Shown: positions 6,803-13,928 of the stretch, one piece after another
How positions within the stretch are numbered: the stretch's first letter is position 1
Layout: every line of letters starts with the position of its first letter
From: Frankiales bacterium
GTDB lineage: Bacteria > Actinomycetota > Actinomycetes > Mycobacteriales > SCTD01
Length of the DNA: 26,297 bases
NCBI GenBank assembly: GCA_025464915.1
Contig: JAODNF010000408.1
Location: 1-26,297, forward strand
Direction of reading: 5' to 3'
Made by a program: the position numbers and the translations under genes
Notes under the pieces: model-generated
Seen by the model: only the letters and a program-made list of their open reading frames with translations
Told to the model about the DNA's origin: nothing
Database searches by the model: none

Positions 6803-7945
6803 GTGCGCTTCACCGACGAGCACAACGCCTTCCGCGCCATGGTGCGCGACGTCGTGGAGAAGGAGGTCGTGCCCTTCATCGACGACTGGGAGCGGGCCGG
6901 GATCTTCCCGGCGCACGAGCTGTTCCCGAAGCTCGGGGCGCAGGGCCTGCTCGGCATCGAGTACGACCCTGCGTACGGCGGCCAGGGCGCCGACCACCTC
7001 TACCAGGTCATCGCGTGCGAGGAGCTGGCCCGCTGCGGAGCCGGCGGCATCCCGATGGCGGTCGGCGTGCAGAGCTGCATGGCCACGCCCTCGCTCCACA
7101 AGTTCGGCTCAGAGGAGCTGAAGCAGAAGTACCTCGTGCCCGCGATCGCCGGCACCCAGGTCACCTCGATCGCCGTCACGGAGCCGGGAGCCGGCTCGGA
7201 CGTGGCCGGCATCCGCACCAAGGCGGTCCGCGACGGTGACGAGTTCGTCCTGAACGGCACGAAGCTCTACATCACGAACGGCACGCAGGCCGACTGGATG
7301 TGCGTGCTGGCCCGCACCTCGGACGAGGGCGGCTACCGGGGGATGTCGCAGCTGATCGTGGAGACGTCGAGCCCGGGCTTCTCGGTGAGCCGCAAGCTCG
7401 ACAAGCTCGGGCAGCGGTCCTCCGACACCGCCGAGATCGTCTTCGAGGACGTCCGCGTCCCGATCGAGAACGTCATCGGCACCGAGGGCCGCGGCTTCCA
7501 GCAGCAGATGAGCCAGTTCGTCATCGAGCGGATGTTCGCCGCCTACGGCACCCCGGGCTCGGCGCGCCGCGCCCTCGAGAAGACCCGCGACTACCTCAAG
7601 CAGCGCGAGGCCTTCGGCAAGCCGCTGATGGCCAACCAGTACATCGCCTTCCGGATGGCTGAGCTGTCCGCGCAGATCGACCTGGTGCAGGCGCACAACT
7701 ACGCCTGCGCCGAGGCGTTCATGAACGGTGAGGACACCACCCGCTACGCGACGGTCGCCAAGCTGATGACCGGCCGGTTGGCGCGCGAGGTCGCCGACAC
7801 CTGCATCCAGTTCTACGGCGGCATGGGCTACATGGAGGAGACCTGGACCTCGCGCTACTTCCGCGACTCCCGGCTGCTCTCCATCGGTGGCGGCGCGGAC
7901 GAGGTCATGCTCCAGGTCCTCGCCCAGCTCGACGGCTTCGCCTGA
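6803..7945 (+). CDS. Acyl-CoA dehydrogenase
   Basis: This encodes 380 residues from a GTG with GAGGGG seven bases upstream. All three acyl-CoA dehydrogenase domains are present: the N-terminal helical domain (FRAMVRDVVEKEVVPF), the middle beta domain with SIAVTEPGAGSDVAG and LNGTKLYITNG that binds FAD and substrate, and the C-terminal helical domain with QREAFGKPL and QFYGGMGYMEE. The enzyme oxidises acyl-CoA to 2-enoyl-CoA and passes electrons to ETF. The catalytic base is unlikely to be in the usual late position: that stretch reads LLSIGGGADE, without the YEG glutamate. Glu242 in FVIERM matches the alternative base of isovaleryl-CoA dehydrogenase-like enzymes, so a branched or long acyl substrate is plausible. 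Confidence 0.9.
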   Translation: MRFTDEHNAFRAMVRDVVEKEVVPFIDDWERAGIFPAHELFPKLGAQGLLGIEYDPAYGGQGADHLYQVIACEELARCGAGGIPMAVGVQSCMATPSLHKFGSEELKQKYLVPAIAGTQVTSIAVTEPGAGSDVAGIRTKAVRDGDEFVLNGTKLYITNGTQADWMCVLARTSDEGGYRGMSQLIVETSSPGFSVSRKLDKLGQRSSDTAEIVFEDVRVPIENVIGTEGRGFQQQMSQFVIERMFAAYGTPGSARRALEKTRDYLKQREAFGKPLMANQYIAFRMAELSAQIDLVQAHNYACAEAFMNGEDTTRYATVAKLMTGRLAREVADTCIQFYGGMGYMEETWTSRYFRDSRLLSIGGGADEVMLQVLAQLDGFA

Positions 7946-7949
7946 TCCT

Positions 7950-7964
7950 GTAGCAGACTGCTAC
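7950..7964. promoter_or_regulatory. Candidate autoregulatory operator of the toxin-antitoxin operon
   Basis: GTAGCAGACTGCTAC is a perfect 7+1+7 palindrome, 20 bases before the antitoxin ATG and five bases after the acyl-CoA dehydrogenase stop. Antitoxins with ribbon-helix-helix-type N-termini usually bind palindromes of this kind to repress their own operon. A role as a short terminator for the upstream gene is less likely because there is no GC-rich stem and the centre is one base. Confidence 0.55.
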
Positions 7965-7984
7965 CGTTTGCGGAGGAGGCAACC

Positions 7985-8356
7985 ATGGCCACGGCACCGA
8001 CGCGGATCGACGAGGACGTCTTCGCGGCTGCGAAGGTGGCGGCGATCGCCAACAGCCGCAGCGCGACGCAGCAGGTCAACCACTGGGCGCGGATCGGCAA
8101 GGCCCTCGAGGCCTCGGGCACCATCCGGGCCCGCGACATCACGAACGTGCTGGCGGGCAAGGGCTCGTACGACGACCTGAACAGTCACGAGCAGGCGGTC
8201 GTGCGCGCCGACTGGAACGAGCAGATGGACGCGGCGCGCGAGCACCTCGACCTGGCCGCCGAGTTCGTCGCCGAAGGCGCCGGCTGGGTCGAGGCGTCGT
8301 CCAAGGGCACGCCCGTGAAGCGCAAGTCCGTCACCGCCCGCCGGAAGGCGAGCTGA
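7985..8356 (+). CDS. ParD-like antitoxin (type II toxin-antitoxin)
   Basis: This encodes 123 residues from an ATG with a very strong ribosome binding site (GGAGGAGG). The first ~50 residues (TRIDEDVFAAAKVAAIANS, then RSATQQVNHWARIGKALE) match the ParD-like antitoxin family, which carries a DNA-binding N-terminus. The middle part (about 65-105) is helical and acidic and would be the toxin-contacting segment, and the tail is lysine/arginine-rich. The gene directly precedes a zeta-type toxin frame, and its stop TGA overlaps the proposed toxin start by three bases. A palindrome just upstream is the likely operator. Confidence 0.83.
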   Translation: MATAPTRIDEDVFAAAKVAAIANSRSATQQVNHWARIGKALEASGTIRARDITNVLAGKGSYDDLNSHEQAVVRADWNEQMDAAREHLDLAAEFVAEGAGWVEASSKGTPVKRKSVTARRKAS

Positions 8357-8958
8357 GCTCTCCCGACCCGGTCCTGCACCTGCTCGCGGGACCCAACGGC
8401 GCGGGGAAGTCCACCCTCGGCACCCGGGTCATCTCGCCGGTCACGCACCTGCCGTTCGTCAACGCCGACGTCCTCGCGGCGGAGCGCTGGCCGGACGCGC
8501 AGGCCGAGCACGCCTACGACGCGAGCCAGGCCGCGGCAGCCGCCCGGGCAGAGCTGATGGCGCAGCGCAGGTCGTTCATCACCGAGACCGTCTTCAGCCA
8601 CCCGAGCAAGCTGGCGCTGGTCGAGACGGCGCAGCGCGCCGGCTACCTGGTGACGCTGCACGTCGTGCTGCTGCCGGTCGAGGTGACGCTCGCCCGCGTC
8701 GCCCACCGGGTCGGGCGCGGCGGTCACGCGGTGCCGGAGCACAAGGTGCGGGAGCGGTACGCCCGGCTCTGGCCGCTGGTCGCGCAGGCACGGGTCACAG
8801 CCGATCGGACCCGGGTCTACGACAACAGCCGGGCCGACGCACCGTTCCGACTGGTCGCGGACTACGAGCGGGGCGAGCTCGTCGGCCGGGCGTCCTACCC
8901 GCGCTGGGCCCCTGCCGAGCTGGCACCTGCACAGCGGCGACCGCGAGCGGTCAGCTGA
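8353..8958 (+). CDS. Zeta toxin family kinase, apparent non-canonical CTG start
   Basis: The frame gives 201 residues from a CTG at 8353. It has a Walker A loop GPNGAGKS (13-20), VNADVLA with Asp39 at the catalytic acid position, the ITETVFS segment (76-82), and a lid HRVGRGGHAVPEHKVRERY (about 118-136) with the arginines expected for ATP binding. Zeta/PezT toxins phosphorylate UDP-N-acetylglucosamine and block cell-wall synthesis; some relatives act on other substrates. There is no ATG, GTG or TTG in this frame between the upstream stop at 7951 and the ATG at 8557, which would cut off the P-loop. The CTG has GGAAGG four bases before it and overlaps the antitoxin stop, so coupled initiation there is the best guess. 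The 3' end overlaps the convergent Uma2 gene by eight bases. Confidence 0.8.
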   Translation: MSSPDPVLHLLAGPNGAGKSTLGTRVISPVTHLPFVNADVLAAERWPDAQAEHAYDASQAAAAARAELMAQRRSFITETVFSHPSKLALVETAQRAGYLVTLHVVLLPVEVTLARVAHRVGRGGHAVPEHKVRERYARLWPLVAQARVTADRTRVYDNSRADAPFRLVADYERGELVGRASYPRWAPAELAPAQRRPRAVS

Positions 8959-9483
8959 CGAGGTCCGCAACGGTGAACGACGCCTCGAACGGCGCTGCGA
9001 CGGTCACCTCTCCTGCGGACCGGGTGCGCTCGACGTACTCCCCGTCCTCGAGCTCGAGCACGAGCGCCGTGGCGGACTCGGGATCGAGCACCCAGTACGA
9101 CGGGACGCCGCTGTCCGCGTACAGCGCCCGCTTCAGCACGAGGTCCTTCGCGCGGGTCGACGGCGAGAGGATCTCGACCACCAGCAGCGGAGTGCCCTCG
9201 AGGCGCAGCTCCCCCACGTCCTCACGGCGGACCACGAGGAGGTCCGGCTGCAGGCTCGTCGTGCGGGTCGGTTGGAAGTCGAACGGGGCCGCGAACAGCT
9301 CAAGGTGACCGGGGCACGCCTCGAGCAGGACTCGTGACAGCTGCATGCTGAGCCGCTGGTGCCGGGGTCGCGGGCTCGGGTCACGAGGAGCACCCCGTCG
9401 GCGAGCTCGTACTGCAGGCCGTCGTCGGGGAGGTCCTCGAGGTCGTCGACCGTCCACGCGTGGTCGCTGGGCATGAGCGGCAT
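8951..9483 (-). pseudogene. Uma2 family nuclease, frameshifted
   Basis: The N-terminal part, from the ATG at 9483 with GAGGAGGAG upstream, reads WTVDDLEDLPDDGLQYEL and ADGVLLVT, the usual opening of Uma2 (DUF820) proteins. The rest of the family sequence then continues in another frame: HQRLSMQL, SLQPDLLVV, VEILSPSTRAKD, KRALYADSGVPSYWVLDPE. The nuclease core (the PD, the ExxSPS stretch and the K) is therefore intact but out of frame with the start. The switch falls at a run of four C bases on the coding strand (9364-9367); one more C would restore the reading VTRARDPRHQRL. This is a recent inactivating deletion or a sequencing error. Uma2 proteins are restriction endonuclease-like, found in many copies in actinobacteria and cyanobacteria, and of uncertain role. 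Confidence 0.85.
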
Positions 9484-9661
9484 GGACACATGCTCCTCCT
9501 CGGGTCTGTCGCCTGTCACGAGCCTCGCGCGAACCGGGCTGCCGGAACGGCTCAGGAAGCGACCTGTGGACATGAGCCGCACCTGACGGGATCCGCCCGG
9601 CAGGTAGGAATCCGGACAGCGACGCAGAAACACAGGGGCAACCGATGAAGGGACCCCCCTC

Positions 9662-11956
9662 GTGCGCACAGCCCTGTTCCGGATCACCGTCGCCGCCTCA
9701 CTGGTCGCCGGAGGCGTCGCCGCCTTCCACGCCGACGCGGCGGCGGCGCTCACCGCGCACGGCAGCGTGAACCAGGTCTACGCGACCGGGCTGACGCCGA
9801 GCACGCAGGCGACGCTGCTCACCAGCGCCGGGAAGGTCGTCCAGACCAAGCGGGCCACGACCGAGGGCGGCGTGCTCTTCTACCAGGTCGCGCCCGGGTC
9901 GTACACGCTGAAGGTGGGCGCCGTGACGAGCTCACCCGTCACCGTGCACAACGCGGCCAGCACCCCGTGGGACACCAGCTTCTACAAGCAGTCGATCACC
10001 AGCGACGGGTACGGCTACCTGACGACGCGGGACGGCACGCAGCTCGCGTACACGGTCCACCCGCCGACGGTCCCGGCCGGCCTCGGCACCCCGGACGCCA
10101 CCCTGCCCGCGGGTCCGGCCTTCGCGCCGCCCTACCCGACCCTCATCGAGTACTCGGGCTACGGGTACGCCCGCCCGTCCGGCCCGGAGAACGGCATCGC
10201 CGTGCTCGCCAACGCGATGGGCTTCGCCGTCGTCGACATCAACATGCGCGGCACCGGCTGCTCGTCGGGCGCGTTCAACTTCTTCGAGCCGCTCCAGGGC
10301 CTGGACGGCTACGACATCGTCGAGACCGTCGCCCACCAGCCGTGGGTGAAGGGCGGCAAGGTCGGGATGATGGGCATCTCCTACGGCGGCATCAGCCAGC
10401 TCTTCACCGCGCAGTACCAGCCGCCGGACCTGGCCGCGATCTCGCCGCTCTCGGTCATCGACACGACGCCGACAACGCTCTACCCGGGCGGGCTGCTCAA
10501 CACCGGCTTCGCCGTCGCGTGGGCCAACGAGCGCCAGCAGAACGCGCAGGCCGCGACCAAGGCCGGCCGCGGGCAGTCGTGGGCGTGGGACCGCATCCAG
10601 GCCGGTGACACCGTCTGCAAGGCCAACCAGGCGCTGCACGGCGAGGCGCAGGACCTGCCCGCGACCATCGCCGCCAACACGCACTACGACAACCCGGCCT
10701 ACATCGACTCGATCGACCCCGTCACGTTCGTCGACAAGATCAAGGTGCCGGTCTTTATGGCCTGCCAGTTCGAGGACGAGCAGACCGGCGGCCACTGCCC
10801 CACCCTGGTACGGCACTTCACCGGCACGAGCAAGAAGTGGTTCACCTTCACCAACGGCGCGCACATCGACTCGCTCGACCCGCCGACCTACGTCCGCTGG
10901 TTCGACTTCCTCCAGCTGTACGTCGCGAAGATCGCCCCCGGCACCCTCGCCGGGGCGACGTTCGCCGCCGCTCCCGTCGTCTACAACCAGGCGATGGGCA
11001 TCAACAGCGCGGTCGCCATGCCGGCCGACCCGATCTGGGCCCAGCCGACCTACGACTCCGCCCTCGCCGCCTACGAGAAGATCCCGTCGGTCCGCGTGCT
11101 GTTCGACAACGGCGCGGGCTCCACGGGTCAGCCCGGCGACCCCAACGCGGCCTACGGGACGCACTTCCCGACGTTCCCCATCCCCGGCACCCAGGCCCGC
11201 ACCTGGTACCTCGGACCCAAGGGCAGCCTCACGGACAAGCAGTCCGGCACCGGCATCGACAGCTACACCTCCAACGTCAAGGCGCTTCCCGCCAACGACT
11301 TCACCGGCAGCACCGGCGGCGGTGGCCTGTGGGGCAACGCGAGCCAGTGGTCGTGGAACTGGAAGAGCAACCCGGCCGGGTCGGCCGTCGCCTACGTGTC
11401 CGCGCCCCTGAAGGCCGACACCACGGTCGTCGGCGCGGGGGCCGTCTCGGTGTGGCTGCGGTCCTCGACGCCGGACGTCGACCTGGTCGCGACCGTCAGC
11501 GAGGTCTCCGCGGCGGGCAACGAGACCTTCGTCCAGAACGGCTTCCTGCGGGCCAGCGAGCGCAAGCTCGAGACCCGGTCGCACTCGATGCTCGGCCACC
11601 CGAGCTCACTGCTGGAGCCGGTGCCGAGCTTCCGTTCGGCCGACGCCGCCCCGATGCCGGCCGGGAAGTTCGTCAAGGTCACGATCCCGCTCTACTACGA
11701 GGGCCACGCCTACCGCGCCGGCACCCGGATCCGTATCACGATCGCGGCACCGAACGGGACGCAGCCGATCTGGTCGTTCGCCAAGACGTCGACGGCACTC
11801 ACGAAGGTCTCGGTGCAGTTCTCGCCGTCGATGCCGTCGTCGCTCGTTCTGCCGGTGATCCCGGGCGTCGCGGTCCCGACGGGCCAGCCGGCCTGCCCGA
11901 GCCTGCGCAACGAGCCGTGCCGCCCCTACGTCGCTCTCCCCAACAACAAGGGGTAG
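9662..11956 (+). CDS. Secreted CocE/NonD family hydrolase (X-Pro dipeptidyl-peptidase-like)
   Basis: This encodes 764 residues from a GTG with AAGGGA about eight bases upstream. The first ~28 residues are a signal peptide (hydrophobic core, then FHADAAAA), followed by a small beta domain (about 30-100) not usual in cytoplasmic members. The alpha/beta-hydrolase core has PTLIEYSGYGYA, then MRGTGCSSGAF, and the nucleophile elbow GISYGG with Ser240. Asp372 (QFEDEQTGG) and His401 (NGAHID) complete a likely triad with spacing similar to cocaine esterase. The last ~200 residues form the jelly-roll domain of the X-Pro dipeptidyl-peptidase C-terminal type (SVWLRSSTPDVDLVATVSEV, then YYEGHAYRAGTRIRI). 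It is an exported peptidase or esterase of unknown substrate. Confidence 0.88.
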   Translation: MRTALFRITVAASLVAGGVAAFHADAAAALTAHGSVNQVYATGLTPSTQATLLTSAGKVVQTKRATTEGGVLFYQVAPGSYTLKVGAVTSSPVTVHNAASTPWDTSFYKQSITSDGYGYLTTRDGTQLAYTVHPPTVPAGLGTPDATLPAGPAFAPPYPTLIEYSGYGYARPSGPENGIAVLANAMGFAVVDINMRGTGCSSGAFNFFEPLQGLDGYDIVETVAHQPWVKGGKVGMMGISYGGISQLFTAQYQPPDLAAISPLSVIDTTPTTLYPGGLLNTGFAVAWANERQQNAQAATKAGRGQSWAWDRIQAGDTVCKANQALHGEAQDLPATIAANTHYDNPAYIDSIDPVTFVDKIKVPVFMACQFEDEQTGGHCPTLVRHFTGTSKKWFTFTNGAHIDSLDPPTYVRWFDFLQLYVAKIAPGTLAGATFAAAPVVYNQAMGINSAVAMPADPIWAQPTYDSALAAYEKIPSVRVLFDNGAGSTGQPGDPNAAYGTHFPTFPIPGTQARTWYLGPKGSLTDKQSGTGIDSYTSNVKALPANDFTGSTGGGGLWGNASQWSWNWKSNPAGSAVAYVSAPLKADTTVVGAGAVSVWLRSSTPDVDLVATVSEVSAAGNETFVQNGFLRASERKLETRSHSMLGHPSSLLEPVPSFRSADAAPMPAGKFVKVTIPLYYEGHAYRAGTRIRITIAAPNGTQPIWSFAKTSTALTKVSVQFSPSMPSSLVLPVIPGVAVPTGQPACPSLRNEPCRPYVALPNNKG

Positions 11957-12036
11957 TCCAGGAGCCTGTGGACGGCCGGCAACCGCGGAAGAGATCCACG
12001 CGGCGCTGCTCGTGAGCGGTGCCAGCGCGTACGAAC

Positions 12037-12059
12037 TCTGCTCGCTGCCGCCGAGCAGA
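12037..12059. terminator. First of two near-identical stem-loops
   Basis: TCTGCTCG pairs with CGAGCAGA over eight bases around a seven-base loop, followed by AAA on the plus strand. It sits in the 193-base gap (11957-12149) between the convergent CocE-like gene and recD, so a shared terminator role is natural. A second copy of the same stem lies 68 bases downstream. Nothing else is recognisable in the gap. Confidence 0.6.
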
Positions 12060-12103
12060 AACCGTAGGGCGGACAGACGTGTCTACCTGGTCGAGGCCAC
12101 GGA

Positions 12104-12128
12104 TTCTGCTCGCTGGGGGCGAGCAGAA
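12104..12128. terminator. Second of two near-identical stem-loops
   Basis: TTCTGCTCGC pairs with GCGAGCAGAA over ten bases around a five-base loop. The arm sequence is the same as in the stem-loop at 12037-12059, but the loop differs, so the two form a pair of repeated hairpins just after the recD stop (minus strand). It is a likely terminator; a small repeat family is the alternative. Confidence 0.62.
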
Positions 12129-12149
12129 GAGGTCTGGCCGCACCACTGT

Positions 12150-13928
12150 CTAGGGCGGAGCGGCAAGGCGTGCGCGCAAGCCGGAGGCTCGCTGCACGCG
12201 ACGGTCGACAGCGGCACGGACGCCGGCCTCGGAGCCGATGACCGTCACCTCGGTCTCCGCGCGGGTCACGGCTGTGTAGAGGGTTTCCCGGGTCCCCAGG
12301 GGCGACGACGCGGGCGGGAGCAGCACGGTGACCGAGGGGAACTGCGAGCCCTGCGCGCGGTGGACCGTCATGGCATACATCGGGCGGACGTCGCCGAGGC
12401 TGCCGAGCCGGATCGGCTTGTGGCCGTCGAAGGCGGCGACGAGCTCGCCGCCGGATTCGACGACGACGCCGGTGTCGCCGTTCCAGAGGCCGTTGTCGTA
12501 GTCGTTGGAGGTGACGAGCAAGGGCTGGCCGGCGAAGCGGCCGTCGCGGCGAGGGGCGATGCCGGGGACGTCCTGGAGCAGCCACGCGTGGATGAGCTCG
12601 GTCCAGGTGCTGACGCCGCGGGGGCCGCGGCGGTGGGCGCAGAGCAGCCGGTGCGAGGCGAGGGCCTGGAGGGCGGCTCCGGAGTCGCCGGCTCGGGCGG
12701 CGTCGACGACGGCCGTGAGCTGCGCGATCACGTGGGGGCGCAGGAGGGCCACCGGGACCTCGGCGTCGTCGGCGACCTCGTGGAAGGCGACGCCGTCGAG
12801 CCGGTCGACGACCAGGTCACCGTCGCCGTTGCGGATGGCCTGGGCGAGCAGGTCGATGGGGCCGGCCGTCTCGTAGCGGCGGCTCGTGGTGAGCAGCGCG
12901 ATGCCGTCCCGCAGCCGGGAGCCGGCGGCGGCGGTGTCGGGGTCGTGCGGCACGACGGCGGCGAGCTCCTGCACCCGTGCGCTGGAGCGGCCCGACGACA
13001 CCAGGTCGGAGAGCACGGCGCCGGCTTCGACGGAGGCGAGCTGGTCCGGGTCGCCGACGAGGACCAGGCGGGTGTGCGGGCGCAGGGCGACGAGCACCTT
13101 GGCGAACAGCGAGAGCGAGACCATCGAGGCCTCGTCGACGACGAGGACGTCGACCGGGAGCCGGTTGCTCTCGTCGTGCCAGACCCGCGCGCTGCCGCGG
13201 CGGATGCCGAGGAGCCGGTGCAGCGTGGACGAGGAGAGCGCGCCGAGGAACTCGTTGTCGGTCGCAGTGAGCACCGGGTCGGGGCGCAGCAGCGAGGCCG
13301 CGAGCCGGGCCGACGCGCGCCCGGTGGGTGCGGCGAGCGCGATCCGCAGCGGCTGCGGTGAGCAATCGCGCAGGGCGACGAGCAGCCGGGCGACGGTCGT
13401 CGTCTTGCCGGTGCCCGGACCTCCGCCGAGCACGGCTACCTGCGAGAGCGCGCAGACGGCAGCGGCAAGGCGCTGGTCGTCCGGCTCGTCGCCCGGCCAG
13501 AGCCGGGCCAGTGCGGTGGCGAGCGCCGCGCGATCGACCGACACGGGCAGGGCGATGCGACGCAACAGGTCGTCGGCGACGGCGACCTCCTGGCGCCAGT
13601 AGGCGTCGAGCCACAGCAGCGACCCCTCGCGGTGGAGGGGGCCGTCGACGAGGGGCGAATCGTCCAGAGCCGACCAGTCCTCCGGCCAAGGCAGCGTCGA
13701 GGCGTCGACGGTCTCGTCGTCCGAGACCGTGGTGTGGACGTGGTCCAGGTCGAGCACGACCGAGCCGTGCCGCACGCTGCGGACGGCGAGGCCGAGCGCC
13801 AGCTGCGCGATCTCGTTGTCCTCCTGCGCCAGGGCCGACAGCCGGGTGGCGACGTGGACGTCGGCGGCGTCGAGGACGGCGGCCTCGTTGAACCGTCGGA
13901 GCAGGCCCTTGCCCGAAGCGGCGAGCAT
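12150..13928 (-). CDS. recD: Exodeoxyribonuclease V subunit alpha (RecD helicase)
   Basis: This encodes 592 residues, close to the 608 of E. coli RecD. It is a superfamily 1B helicase with Walker A GGPGTGKT (169-176), the Walker B region VLVVDEASM with Asp265-Glu266, GDPDQL (292-297) as motif III, and the C-terminal TVHRAQGSQF and YTAVTRA motifs. The N-terminal ~110 residues are the RecD-specific domain that contacts RecC. In the RecBCD complex it is the fast 5'-3' motor used in double-strand-break resection. Its ATG overlaps the recB stop (ATGA), so it is translated together with recB. It is last in the unit and is followed by twin stem-loops. Confidence 0.95.
   Translation of the reverse strand: MLAASGKGLLRRFNEAAVLDAADVHVATRLSALAQEDNEIAQLALGLAVRSVRHGSVVLDLDHVHTTVSDDETVDASTLPWPEDWSALDDSPLVDGPLHREGSLLWLDAYWRQEVAVADDLLRRIALPVSVDRAALATALARLWPGDEPDDQRLAAAVCALSQVAVLGGGPGTGKTTTVARLLVALRDCSPQPLRIALAAPTGRASARLAASLLRPDPVLTATDNEFLGALSSSTLHRLLGIRRGSARVWHDESNRLPVDVLVVDEASMVSLSLFAKVLVALRPHTRLVLVGDPDQLASVEAGAVLSDLVSSGRSSARVQELAAVVPHDPDTAAAGSRLRDGIALLTTSRRYETAGPIDLLAQAIRNGDGDLVVDRLDGVAFHEVADDAEVPVALLRPHVIAQLTAVVDAARAGDSGAALQALASHRLLCAHRRGPRGVSTWTELIHAWLLQDVPGIAPRRDGRFAGQPLLVTSNDYDNGLWNGDTGVVVESGGELVAAFDGHKPIRLGSLGDVRPMYAMTVHRAQGSQFPSVTVLLPPASSPLGTRETLYTAVTRAETEVTVIGSEAGVRAAVDRRVQRASGLRARLAAPP

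Noticed and set aside
8557..8958. ATG start at 8557 for the zeta toxin
   Set aside because: It would remove the P-loop and the catalytic aspartate, both of which are well conserved upstream in the same frame.
9932..11599. Long minus-strand open frame inside the CocE-like gene
   Set aside because: Composition is valine/arginine/glycine-rich shadow sequence, while the plus strand encodes a complete hydrolase with a catalytic triad.
12075..12084. AGAC-GT-GTCT inverted repeat between the twin stem-loops
   Set aside because: Four-base arms are too short to separate from chance.
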